Source: Parapedobacter defluvii (lineage in GTDB: Bacteria; Bacteroidota; Bacteroidia; Sphingobacteriales; Sphingobacteriaceae). From it: DNA of 64,000 nucleotides. The notes below the pieces were generated by a model. The model was not told where the DNA came from. It saw nothing but the letters and a program-made list of their open reading frames with translations, and searched no databases. A program made the position numbers and the translations under genes. This document shows, piece after piece, positions 36,082-44,021 of the stretch. Location of the stretch: assembly GCF_014642075.1 (NCBI RefSeq), contig NZ_BMIK01000010.1, forward strand, positions 62,380-126,379, written 5' to 3'. Each line of letters opens with the position of its first letter. The first letter of the stretch is position 1.

Positions 36082-36731
36082 AGAATCCCGCGTTTGAATT
36101 CCGCTCCGCTATACTTATTGAATAGATTATCTGAAATTCGTCGCGCTCGTCGTAGCATAGGATGTAAAACAGGTGAACGGCCGGATTGAATCTCGCCAAT
36201 TACCTCGAATCCGTGACGCTCATATAATGAAATATTCCTAGGGTTTGAAGATTCAAGATACGCAATTAATCCGTCTTGGTCAACGGCTTTGAGTGCCTCA
36301 CTCATCAATGCGGAGCCTACACCCGTACCCTGATATGCTGGGTCGACACCTATCATTGGCAAATACCAATGCGGTTCGGTAGGGTGAAATTTTTCCATCT
36401 GCTCAAAAATTGCCGGCAAATTTTCCTTTACATCGTCACCAACGTTTTCACCAAACAGCCTAATCAGCGATTCCTCATCAGATCCGGCACCGGGCGGCAA
36501 CCACAGGGCCGCGCCTACGAAACCAGGGGCAATATAGGCTGTCCGTCCTTGGAATGCACTTCCGCCGAAAGCCTTCGCTATCGAAGGAAAAGTTGCCAAA
36601 TAGACTGTTGGGTCCGGTAGAGACCAGCGGACCATTGGATCAGTACTGAATGCCAATGTTAATGCATCGATGGCTCCACTTTCATCCGAGGTTTGAGCGA
36701 TTTTTATAGTTGTGTCGCGCCGTCCATTCAT
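36078..36731 (-). CDS. GNAT-family N-acetyltransferase
   Basis: 217 residues. Acetyl-CoA motif A is in VDPAYQGTGVGSALM (YQGTGVG fits Q/R-x-x-G-x-G/A), and NPRNISLYERHGFEVIG is motif B. WYLPMIGV is the strand before it. The N-terminal half (ALWLPPGAGSDEES) resembles the branch often annotated as puromycin-type acetyltransferases. It overlaps the decayed transporter gene by four bases. Substrate not known. Confidence 0.88.
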   Translation of the reverse strand: MNGRRDTTIKIAQTSDESGAIDALTLAFSTDPMVRWSLPDPTVYLATFPSIAKAFGGSAFQGRTAYIAPGFVGAALWLPPGAGSDEESLIRLFGENVGDDVKENLPAIFEQMEKFHPTEPHWYLPMIGVDPAYQGTGVGSALMSEALKAVDQDGLIAYLESSNPRNISLYERHGFEVIGEIQSGRSPVLHPMLRRARRISDNLFNKYSGAEFKRGIL

Positions 36732-36771
36732 TTAACAAAAATAGGTTCTATTCCATACTTTAAAGGGGTGT

Positions 36772-36960
36772 CTACTGGACTTTCTGGCGGGGCATTTTGG
36801 ACATGACCTGACCATCTGTGATGCAGGAGCGGCACGGGACTTTTACAAGGCGGTAGTCGGCTGGAGCGACGATGAAATGCCAATTCAAGACGATGAGCGT
36901 CCCACAGCGGCTACATCATGAAAGATGCCGATGGCAATTGGGCTGGCAGACCAAAATGAG
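36772..36960 (+). pseudogene. VOC/glyoxalase-family protein remnant
   Basis: One frame reads GHDLTICDAGAARDFYKAVVGW, the first beta-alpha unit of VOC domains, then ends at a TGA. After a frame change the text is SGYIMKDADGNWAG, the matching second strand motif (Y-x-M-x-D-x-D-G-N). A stop follows at once. About two thirds of a normal 120-residue VOC protein is missing. Confidence 0.6.
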
Positions 36961-37008
36961 TATTCGGTTCCAGCAAGACATGCACCAGTTACTATCAAAG
37001 TAATTCGA

Positions 37009-37016
37009 TAACTTTG
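37009..37016 (+). promoter_or_regulatory. -7 box of the gene at 37044
   Basis: TAACTTTG matches TAnnTTTG exactly and lies 28 bases before ATG 37044. No clear -33 TTTG at the usual spacing. Confidence 0.45.
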
Positions 37017-37043
37017 CATTATGGCTTTATTAGCCAAAAAGTT

Positions 37044-37544
37044 ATGAATAGACATTCTAAAGAGAATTTTTTTCAACTCCGCCCTGGTGTTAAGCCTGTG
37101 GACACGTCCGTAATGTTTACTGTGCGTTGGGAAACCGAAAAGCTGCGGGTGACGAACGAAAATGTCAACTGCCTGTTCTCTAACCTGGATCCGCAATCGT
37201 TCAATGAGGCCTACAACATTTTCTTACAACACCTGAACCCGGATTTTGAGCCACTGATGATCGATGGGATGGCTTATGCATTGAATTCGACCGAACAGGA
37301 ATGTTTCGTCCAGCGTTTCATTACGAATTGGATATACTATTATACGATCAACAATCTGGATATCAAGGTATGTCAAGAGGATTTCGATCATCCTTATACA
37401 GCAGACTACCTATTGCCCTTTATCGATGAAAAATACGGACCGGATACATCGGCAAGTCTGGCTTTGGGTGCTAAGATACTGCGTATGGATACGGACCTGT
37501 ATGCAAAGCTAGTGGCATACAGGAGGTGGTACTACGATCGTTGA
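37044..37544 (+). CDS. Hypothetical soluble protein
   Basis: 166 residues from ATG 37044; a TTG at 37014 lies inside the promoter and is rejected. No signal peptide or membrane span. Acidic and aromatic, probably mostly helical (NEAYNIFLQHLNP, TNWIYYYTINNLDIKV, YAKLVAYRRWYYD). No family recognised. It stands alone between a decayed VOC gene and a convergent gene, followed by a hairpin. Confidence 0.6.
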   Translation: MNRHSKENFFQLRPGVKPVDTSVMFTVRWETEKLRVTNENVNCLFSNLDPQSFNEAYNIFLQHLNPDFEPLMIDGMAYALNSTEQECFVQRFITNWIYYYTINNLDIKVCQEDFDHPYTADYLLPFIDEKYGPDTSASLALGAKILRMDTDLYAKLVAYRRWYYDR

Positions 37545-37583
37545 GTAGTGGCATTATTTACAGTAAGCTCAGTTCGATCGAAG

Positions 37584-37619
37584 ATCCAATACCGCCTCAT
37601 CGGTCTATTGGTATTGGAT
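37584..37619. terminator. Hairpin between convergent genes
   Basis: Perfect 10-bp arms ATCCAATACC (37584-37593) and GGTATTGGAT (37610-37619) around a 16-base loop, placed between the stops of two convergent genes. Without a long T-tract, bidirectional termination is likely but not certain. Confidence 0.5.
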
Positions 37620-37625
37620 TCCCTG

Positions 37626-38195
37626 TTATTTACCCGTGTTCATTTCATAACGAAGAATGACTGCGCCGTTTTCTAGTGGACGTACCTCAATGGCTTTCAA
37701 CTTGGTGCGGTCTATCCCTTGGAACAACGGTAATCCACCGCCCAGCAGCACCGGAGCTATGGTAATCCGGAGTTCGTCCACGAGCCCCATCCGCAACAGC
37801 GTCGATGCAAACTCCCCGGCGCCCCAAGCTACCATGTGTTTGCCGGACTGCTGCTTCAACGAGGCCACTTCCGCATGGGGATCGCGTGCGATGCGCGAAT
37901 TCGCCCAGTCGATCGACTGCACGGTCTTCGAGAACAAGATGTGCGGGGTGTGTTCAGCCCATTGGGCATATTTCCTCTCATTCGGGTCGGCATCCGGATC
38001 GGTCAGTACCGACCGCCAATAGCCGGCATACTCTGTATACGTGTTGCTTCCTAACAGCACGGTATCCACATCTGCGAGGTCGTTGAACATGTGCTCCCAG
38101 ATTTCCTCACCTGAGGATATCCAGTCTCCTTCGCCATTTGGTCCGGCGATGTAGCCATCGAGTGATATCTCCACTGATACAATTAGCTTTCTCAT
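37626..38195 (-). CDS. Dihydrofolate-reductase-like protein (RibD C-terminal family)
   Basis: 189 residues. The start KLIVSVEISLDGYIAGPNGEGDW, the strand VDTVLLGSNTYTEYAGYW and the late GLVDELRITIAPVLLGGGLPLF are the ordered hallmarks of the RibD-C/DHFR-like family common in Bacteroidota. AWGAGEFASTLL is the NADPH-contact helix. No signal peptide, so cytosolic. These proteins are NAD(P)H-dependent reductases of mostly unknown substrate. Monocistronic. Confidence 0.9.
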   Translation of the reverse strand: MRKLIVSVEISLDGYIAGPNGEGDWISSGEEIWEHMFNDLADVDTVLLGSNTYTEYAGYWRSVLTDPDADPNERKYAQWAEHTPHILFSKTVQSIDWANSRIARDPHAEVASLKQQSGKHMVAWGAGEFASTLLRMGLVDELRITIAPVLLGGGLPLFQGIDRTKLKAIEVRPLENGAVILRYEMNTGK

Positions 38196-38335
38196 GATTT
38201 TTATTTTTAAGGTAAAGGTACAGCTTGTTTGCTGTGATCATGAGGTGCGCAAACGACATTATGACGGGCGGATTACGACAACCTAATTAATCTGAGACTT
38301 TTTGGTGCAAACATCGATTTGAGATTTGCAAATGG

Positions 38336-39865
38336 TCAATCAAATTGCTCGCCATTGATCACTCCATCCAACCAGGCAATCCGAACAGTCAAATAGTTCC
38401 GGATAAAGTCCACATAGTCTTGGTAAGTTTCACCGGTATACCAACTTTGATTGATATTGACTCCAAGGACATCCCATCGCTGAAAATTGGGTATTTGGCT
38501 ATATTTGATCTGTGCTGCTTTCGCATCAACATATGCTGGAATGGATTGCACCTTGTCCCTTACAGCATTCCACCGATTACGGACTGACTTCTTAAATTCC
38601 GGATCATTCATGAGCTGGTTCATCCAAACCCTTGGCTCGTGAGCTTCGGTGAGCATCAATTTCTTCTCGGAATCCCCAAGGCGCTTGTCATTATTAAAGC
38701 CTATATCGAAATCCCAAACCGGCCCAACATATATCTTTGAATCTTGGCTACTCTTTTTATACATCCTCATGCTCCACAGCAGATCGGGGTTTCCACAAAT
38801 TTCATTGATAAGATAATAATTAACAAAGCTCGCTAGATCAAAATATTGTCGATAATTCGCTTCGGAGCCATCACCTGAGATAAATAGGCTGTTTTCAAAA
38901 GATGTGACATAATCTCTGATATATTGAAATTCATCCGGAGTGATGTCATCTTCATCAGGAAACTTGATCGTGACGGGCATACCACGGGGGGTATAAAAAT
39001 GAGAAGGTTCCTGGTCAGCATACCCGTCCCCTTCTATGATAAAGCCTCCATTATCTTCATCGATAGGTACCCGGTCTTCGCCTTCTTTGACATGTTCGGT
39101 CAGGGTATAATTTCCCATATATTCACCATTGAGGAATAATTCAACATATTGTTGACGGGGCGTATATTCCAGTTCTAACCTCCGGCTTACTTCGAAAGCC
39201 ACATCGTTTCGGAGTAATGACTGATCACCATAATTGGCCATCAGTGCCCAACTCTTATCTGCTGGCATGCCCAACAACGAGGCTTTCTTGTCTAGTTTGA
39301 TTCGATAGGGTTTTTTGGGCATTCCCCACGTGGCGTTACCGCGTCCCTTAACCGCTGTGATTCCCTCGAATAATACCTTACCTTCGAGCCCATTGGTGAT
39401 CTTAATCTGTCCATCGACATATTCTTCTTTACTCTCAATTGGCTTGCCATCGGTGAAAAGGTAGATCGCCGGTAAGCCTGTGTCAGAGAACTTGACAATA
39501 TAACGCCGGGTACTGCCGTTCTCCGCCGCTACGATGTATTCAACCAACTGTGAGAAATCCTGTTCTGAATTACCGCTTTGCTGTTCTTCATCGTCCACAG
39601 TTACCGCAATGCCATTGGATTCAAATTCGGGAATCAACGCGGTAATGTTTGTTCCTACCAATGTGTGGGCATAAATGGTGTCACCGTTTATTTCTGCTTC
39701 GATATCATTCCATAAGTCAGGATTTTTTTCCTTTTTGAAGACGAAACTAATTAGATCATTACTTTTTGACGGGTTTTCAGGAGTCTGATCTTTTGTGCAG
39801 GCTAAGGTAACGGCAAAAAATGCGATCAGATACCCATAATGCCAACGGTAAATTTCTTTTTTCAT
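38336..39865 (-). CDS. CotH-kinase-family lipoprotein
   Basis: 509 residues, lipobox TLAC. Residues about 35-130 form a beta domain resembling DUF5018-type N-terminal modules of Bacteroidota surface proteins. The CotH domain (about 165-430) has KGRGNATWGMPKKPYRIKL, ALMANYGDQSLLRND, LNGEYMGNYTLTEHV, NEICGNPD (354-361) and GPVWDFDIGFNN. The WDFD (384-387) and NEICGN residues match the metal and ATP sites of CotH-type protein kinases. It probably sits on the cell envelope. Substrate unknown. Confidence 0.9.
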   Translation of the reverse strand: MKKEIYRWHYGYLIAFFAVTLACTKDQTPENPSKSNDLISFVFKKEKNPDLWNDIEAEINGDTIYAHTLVGTNITALIPEFESNGIAVTVDDEEQQSGNSEQDFSQLVEYIVAAENGSTRRYIVKFSDTGLPAIYLFTDGKPIESKEEYVDGQIKITNGLEGKVLFEGITAVKGRGNATWGMPKKPYRIKLDKKASLLGMPADKSWALMANYGDQSLLRNDVAFEVSRRLELEYTPRQQYVELFLNGEYMGNYTLTEHVKEGEDRVPIDEDNGGFIIEGDGYADQEPSHFYTPRGMPVTIKFPDEDDITPDEFQYIRDYVTSFENSLFISGDGSEANYRQYFDLASFVNYYLINEICGNPDLLWSMRMYKKSSQDSKIYVGPVWDFDIGFNNDKRLGDSEKKLMLTEAHEPRVWMNQLMNDPEFKKSVRNRWNAVRDKVQSIPAYVDAKAAQIKYSQIPNFQRWDVLGVNINQSWYTGETYQDYVDFIRNYLTVRIAWLDGVINGEQFD

Positions 39866-40226
39866 GGATCGTTCAATTTTTTAAGTTACCGATAGTGTAG
39901 TCCTATATGGTAAACCGTTTGTGCATCATATCGATATACTCTTGCCCCGATAGGGCCCTCCGGGTATGCAATAACGCAGGGTATCAGAATCATCTGCAGC
40001 CGCCACACCATCAGGCCCCAAGTTACTCTATATACTACAACTTTGCAAGAACTTGGGCCATTGAACAAAATTTATCTAAGTTTGAGCCAAGCCGACACAG
40101 CAGGAGGCACGCTTTATCAAGGACCGTGTAGGCTAGATGAAAACGTAGGAGGAATGGTATTTGATGGGATAGGCTCGCCGGAATTATACGGCTTTTGGTT
40201 ATCTTTGCGGCTATAAATTGTCTGTC
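39866..40226. other. Intergenic stretch with no clear gene
   Basis: 361 bp between divergent genes. A TATCTTTG -7-like box at 40200-40207 precedes the gene at 40227. A 60-codon minus-strand frame here has no recognisable content. Confidence 0.5.
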
Positions 40227-40688
40227 ATGAATTTGCTGGCATTACTTTCCCTCACCCTATTGGCATCCTGTGGGCAGGCTGATAACTTTGACTTTGTGAT
40301 CGGTGAATGGGAGCGCACCAACGAGGACGCGGGAAAGCATACGTTTGAAACCTGGGTGAAACGGGACGCTTCTACCTACCTCGGACACAGCTACACACTC
40401 CAGGGAGCGGATACGGTGTGGCAGGAGCACACTGTTCTGTCCCCGATTGCGGGCGTCTGGCATCTACAAGTGCGGCTGATGGGTGAAACGCAATCAACCG
40501 ATTTCAAGGTGACCCAGTCGGATGACGGGTCGTTCACTTGCGCGAATCCGCAGAACGAATTTCCCAAAACCATCCGTTACAAGCGGGCAGGCACTGAGCT
40601 TCATGCAGAAATTTCCGGCGGCGGTGATCCGATCCCCTTTTTGTTTGCGCCCGTGTTACTGCAACCAACTAAGGATAGCTCGCTATGA
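40227..40688 (+). CDS. DUF6265-like lipoprotein
   Basis: 153 residues from ATG 40227. Lipobox LLASC. The mature part begins FDFVIGEWERTNED, followed by TFETWVKRDASTYLGHSYTL and HLQVRLMGE, a pattern of one beta-barrel or lipocalin-like fold known in DUF6265-type proteins. A perfect TAnnTTTG box (40200-40207) lies just upstream. Function unknown. Confidence 0.7.
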   Translation: MNLLALLSLTLLASCGQADNFDFVIGEWERTNEDAGKHTFETWVKRDASTYLGHSYTLQGADTVWQEHTVLSPIAGVWHLQVRLMGETQSTDFKVTQSDDGSFTCANPQNEFPKTIRYKRAGTELHAEISGGGDPIPFLFAPVLLQPTKDSSL

Positions 40689-40710
40689 ACTTATCCGATT
40701 TTTCTCTCGA

Positions 40711-41784
40711 ATGGAATATACATTTGGTATTATAGCTGATGACATAATTTCTATTTTTTTCCGGAAACTGGGATGTGGGGATTTTATGAAAGCTTCCCAC
40801 TATGTAAAACAGCTCCCCTATCGCCGCAATAAAGACAAGAATAACCCTTCCGCAGTATTGGATGAACGGTGTGGCACATGCAGCACCAAGCATGCCCTGC
40901 TGAAACGTTTGGCAGATGAAAATGGGCATCTCGAATTAAAATTGATGCTGGGGATATTCAAAATGGATGGCCGTACTACCATCGCTGTTGAGTCGATACT
41001 TAAAAAGCATGGGTTAACATACATACCCGAAGCGCATAACTACCTAAAGGTGAACGGTGATATTTTGGACTTTACAGGCTTACCTATGAGTAAGAACGAG
41101 CTTGCCGATAAGCTACTCACCGAAATCGAAATTACACCGGATCAGATAACTGAGTATAAGGTTGGGTATCATCGGGATTATTTGGCCCGATGGCTTGTTG
41201 ACGAGGGTCTACCCTATTCGCTGGACGAGATTTGGCAGATACGGGAAGAATGCATTAAGGAAATCGCGAGGAAACAATGTGAGCTGACAACAGACAGGCT
41301 AACCATGCGACCTTTCCGTGCCGAAGATGGTGCCATGATGTACGCACTCAACGACGACCCTGAGGTATTGCAATACACGGGTGATGTGCAGTTTGCGGAC
41401 GTCGCCGCTGCCAGCGCATTTCTGCGCGACTACGATCAATATGAAAAATATAGCGTAGGGCGGCTAGTAGTGATCCTGAAAGAAACTGGTGAAACCCTCG
41501 GTTGGTGTGGGCTTAAGTATCATCCGGCGGCGGATGAATACGATATCGGCTACCGGTTGTTTAAGCGGCACTGGGGCAAGGGATATGCAACTGAAAGTGC
41601 AAAGGCAGCGATGAAATATGGTTTTGAGACGTTGAAACTGGACCGAATTATCGGCCGGGCAAGGGTTGAAAACCCAGCCTCCATCAATGTCTTCAACAAA
41701 TTGGGGATGCGCTTCGTTGAGCCGTATACCGAAGACGGAATGAATTGGGTATTGTATGAAATGGTCAGGGAAATACAGATTTAA
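40711..41784 (+). CDS. Fusion of a transglutaminase-like domain and a GNAT acetyltransferase
   Basis: 357 residues from ATG 40711; the frame is open further upstream but overlaps the previous gene. Residues about 1-185 contain CGTCSTKHALLKRLA, like the Cys-helix of transglutaminase-like proteins, with PEAHNYLK as a possible His strand; this module usually occurs alone. From about 190 a RimJ-type GNAT domain follows: TTDRLTMRPFRAED, then the acetyl-CoA site FKRHWGKGYATESAKA and NPASINVFNKLGM. The join is without linker at KQCELTTDR. Both domains look complete. Function of the N-terminal domain is inferred from motif only. Confidence 0.75.
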   Translation: MEYTFGIIADDIISIFFRKLGCGDFMKASHYVKQLPYRRNKDKNNPSAVLDERCGTCSTKHALLKRLADENGHLELKLMLGIFKMDGRTTIAVESILKKHGLTYIPEAHNYLKVNGDILDFTGLPMSKNELADKLLTEIEITPDQITEYKVGYHRDYLARWLVDEGLPYSLDEIWQIREECIKEIARKQCELTTDRLTMRPFRAEDGAMMYALNDDPEVLQYTGDVQFADVAAASAFLRDYDQYEKYSVGRLVVILKETGETLGWCGLKYHPAADEYDIGYRLFKRHWGKGYATESAKAAMKYGFETLKLDRIIGRARVENPASINVFNKLGMRFVEPYTEDGMNWVLYEMVREIQI

Positions 41785-41815
41785 AAAAGATTGAATAGAT
41801 GCATTTCCAATCACA

Positions 41816-41881
41816 AATCGTAAGCCGATTCCGGTAAATCGTAAAACTTTTGCAGGCAAAAATGGAAATCCACTTACTTTG
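41816..41881 (+). promoter_or_regulatory. Candidate LytTR-regulated promoter 1
   Basis: AATCGTAA starts at 41816 and again at 41837, exactly 21 bases apart, the centre spacing known for LytTR binding sites. A -7-like TACTTTG starts at 41875, 38 bases after the second repeat. The same layout recurs at 45957-46022. It drives the operon that encodes the LytTR regulator. Confidence 0.65.
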
Positions 41882-41905
41882 AACGCGTCTTTTACAAGAA
41901 AAGCT

Positions 41906-42952
41906 ATGAAGAAAGTGGACAAAAAGAATGTCGCGATCGTACTGTTGAGCCTCATTATCGTGGGATCCGCAGGCTATTACTTATTCGGACATGAGGTAGA
42001 GCGCCTCGTTCATCGATGGCAAAACCCACATATGTATGATTCAGAAGAAACCGCAGACCAATCGGCCGCTGAATACTATGGACATCCTGAGGTTGCAGAT
42101 GCCGTATACAGCTGTGAACGTTTGTATTTTTATGGCGACATGGGTTATATGACCAAGGGCTCGTTACTTGACCAGACTGCCGCTGCGGCATACAGCCGCA
42201 TTCCCGACACCCTACTTCTCATCCATTATGGCGAAGAAATCCAGCAAACGGAGCAAAAAGGCGTGAGCTTTTATGAAACGAAAGCCCGCTTCAGCCCGGT
42301 CAAGATCTATCCGGATAATCCCCCATTAACCACCTACCTGCGCCTGGCCGAACAGGGAAAGGTGGAATACTTAAAACTCTCGCCCAACAAGCGAGGTAGC
42401 CTTGAGGTGGAAGATGAGTGTGATTTCAGAAATGAGTATGCTAATTATTTCGACCCCGATGTGAGTTGGCAGCGCGATACGCCTTTGGCCATCAAAGAGG
42501 TACTTTTGGAGTTTTTCAAGAGCAATGAAGGCAGCAGCTTTGCCTTTGTCAACGACCGACGGAATACCGCGCAGGTGTACCGGCTTGCCAGCTTTACCGG
42601 ACTGAACCAATATACCGACCAGCCGAAGCAGGAATTGGCAGTGGTGCTGAGTGAAAAGAACAGCACGGGCAACGTAAGAGAACGCATCATCGTCATCGGT
42701 TTCGACGATGCGAATAAAGGCAGGATTTTGTTCAACGAAGTGTTCTATTCCAAAATCCTGTTCACGGTCTATAAAGACCCCTATGCCCTCCCCAAAGAAG
42801 CCGTATCATTGGCCGCCTATGCCGCATCGGCACAGCAACTCATTGAGCTAAAAACCAATTCGGATCCTTATTCCTCCTATCTCTACTACGACAAGGAGTT
42901 TGATACGATGATCCGAAAGACATTTCGCCCCGAGGATGAAGAAAACCACTAA
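41906..42952 (+). CDS. Hypothetical membrane-anchored protein, first gene of the LytTR operon
   Basis: 348 residues from ATG 41906; TTG 41879 is in frame but lies in the promoter. One N-terminal membrane anchor (AIVLLSLIIVGSAGYYLFG, about 10-28) and a periplasmic domain of about 320 residues with LYFYGDMGY, KARFSPVKIYPDNPPL and VLSEKNSTGNVRERIIVIGFDD. No family recognised. It overlaps the next gene by 17 bp. Its place ahead of a two-component system suggests a role in sensing or in the regulated process. Confidence 0.75.
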   Translation: MKKVDKKNVAIVLLSLIIVGSAGYYLFGHEVERLVHRWQNPHMYDSEETADQSAAEYYGHPEVADAVYSCERLYFYGDMGYMTKGSLLDQTAAAAYSRIPDTLLLIHYGEEIQQTEQKGVSFYETKARFSPVKIYPDNPPLTTYLRLAEQGKVEYLKLSPNKRGSLEVEDECDFRNEYANYFDPDVSWQRDTPLAIKEVLLEFFKSNEGSSFAFVNDRRNTAQVYRLASFTGLNQYTDQPKQELAVVLSEKNSTGNVRERIIVIGFDDANKGRILFNEVFYSKILFTVYKDPYALPKEAVSLAAYAASAQQLIELKTNSDPYSSYLYYDKEFDTMIRKTFRPEDEENH

Positions 42953-43271
42953 AAAGCACGTCTATATAGCTGGTGGCCTCTTGCTCATCACTTGGCTGAT
43001 GACCGGGTTTGCGGTGGATGATGAGTTTTCGGGTGAGTTCCGGTTTTTTGTCAAGCACCGTCCCGCGCTTCAGTATTATTTTGAATCGCCATTGGGTATG
43101 GAGGATATGCCCGCGGATTATCCTGCGAATAAGACTGCGGCCTATTACACCTACCGGAATTTTGCGCTGGATAGACATTGGTCGTCCGATATGGAATGGG
43201 TGGCGGTCTTCCTCGTCGTGCTGACCATCGCCTGGACTGGATTTGCTGCGTTGGCAAAGAAAATAAGCTAA
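42936..43271 (+). CDS. Small hypothetical membrane protein, second gene of the LytTR operon
   Basis: 111 residues. Two hydrophobic helices, near residues 8-26 (YIAGGLLLITWLMTGFAV) and 88-106 (WVAVFLVVLTIAWTGFAAL), flank a soluble loop. Translation overlaps the preceding gene by 17 bp. It is followed after 15 bp by the response regulator. Function unknown. Confidence 0.75.
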   Translation: MKKTTKKHVYIAGGLLLITWLMTGFAVDDEFSGEFRFFVKHRPALQYYFESPLGMEDMPADYPANKTAAYYTYRNFALDRHWSSDMEWVAVFLVVLTIAWTGFAALAKKIS

Positions 43272-43286
43272 CTTTACGCGCAAGTG

Positions 43287-44018
43287 ATGAATAAAGTAGT
43301 TATCATAGAAGACGAGCCAGCCGCCATAAATGAACTGAAGGTATTGATCGGACAGGAAGAAGGTTTCGAGCTAATGGGAAATGCCGGCACATTGGATGAA
43401 GCGCTGCACCTGATCAGCCGTATACAGCCGGATCTGGTTTTCATGGACATCAACCTGTACGACTGCAATGCATTCGATATCCTGAATAGGCTCCAAACCA
43501 TCCCAAAGCATATTATTTTCGTAACGGCTTACAACCAGTATGCCATCCGGGCAATCAAATACGGCGCATTGGATTACCTGTTGAAGCCGGTTGATGAGCA
43601 GGAATTCAAGGAGGCAATTGAGCGTGTACGGAACTTGAATGAGCTGGCTTCCAGGGAACAGCTTTCGTTGACTGAATCAGCCCTGCAAAAAAAGCAGGCA
43701 CCACAACACATCGCGTTGCCCTCGGTTGGTGAGGTTCGGATTATACCGTTGGCTGATATCAGGTATTGCCGGGGCGACGGACCTTACACGCATTTTTTCC
43801 TTGTAAGCGGCAAGAAAGAAACCGCTTCCAGACCCTTGAAATTTTATGAAAGCATGCTACCCGAGGCACAATTTCTCCGTACCCACCAATCCTATGTCAT
43901 CAATACGGTTTACGTAAAGTTGCTGATCAGTCATACGACCGTAGTGCTGGATAAAGGCGAAGAAATACCGATTTCATCCCGCAGGAAACAGGATATCCTG
44001 AACAGATTGATCCGGTAA
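43287..44018 (+). CDS. LytTR-family response regulator
   Basis: 243 residues. Receiver domain (1-120) with acidic pocket EDE (8-10), phosphoacceptor Asp54 in LVFMDINLYD and conserved Lys in LLKPVDEQEF. The C-terminal LytTR DNA-binding domain (about 140-243) has IALPSVGEVRIIPLADIRYCRGDGPYT, FLRTHQSYVINTVYV and ISSRRKQ. These regulators bind tandem direct repeats; matching repeats are seen upstream of this operon and of the genes at 46043. ATG 43287 is preferred to GTG 43284. The kinase starts three bases after its stop. Confidence 0.93.
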   Translation: MNKVVIIEDEPAAINELKVLIGQEEGFELMGNAGTLDEALHLISRIQPDLVFMDINLYDCNAFDILNRLQTIPKHIIFVTAYNQYAIRAIKYGALDYLLKPVDEQEFKEAIERVRNLNELASREQLSLTESALQKKQAPQHIALPSVGEVRIIPLADIRYCRGDGPYTHFFLVSGKKETASRPLKFYESMLPEAQFLRTHQSYVINTVYVKLLISHTTVVLDKGEEIPISSRRKQDILNRLIR

Positions 44019-44021
44019 GTG

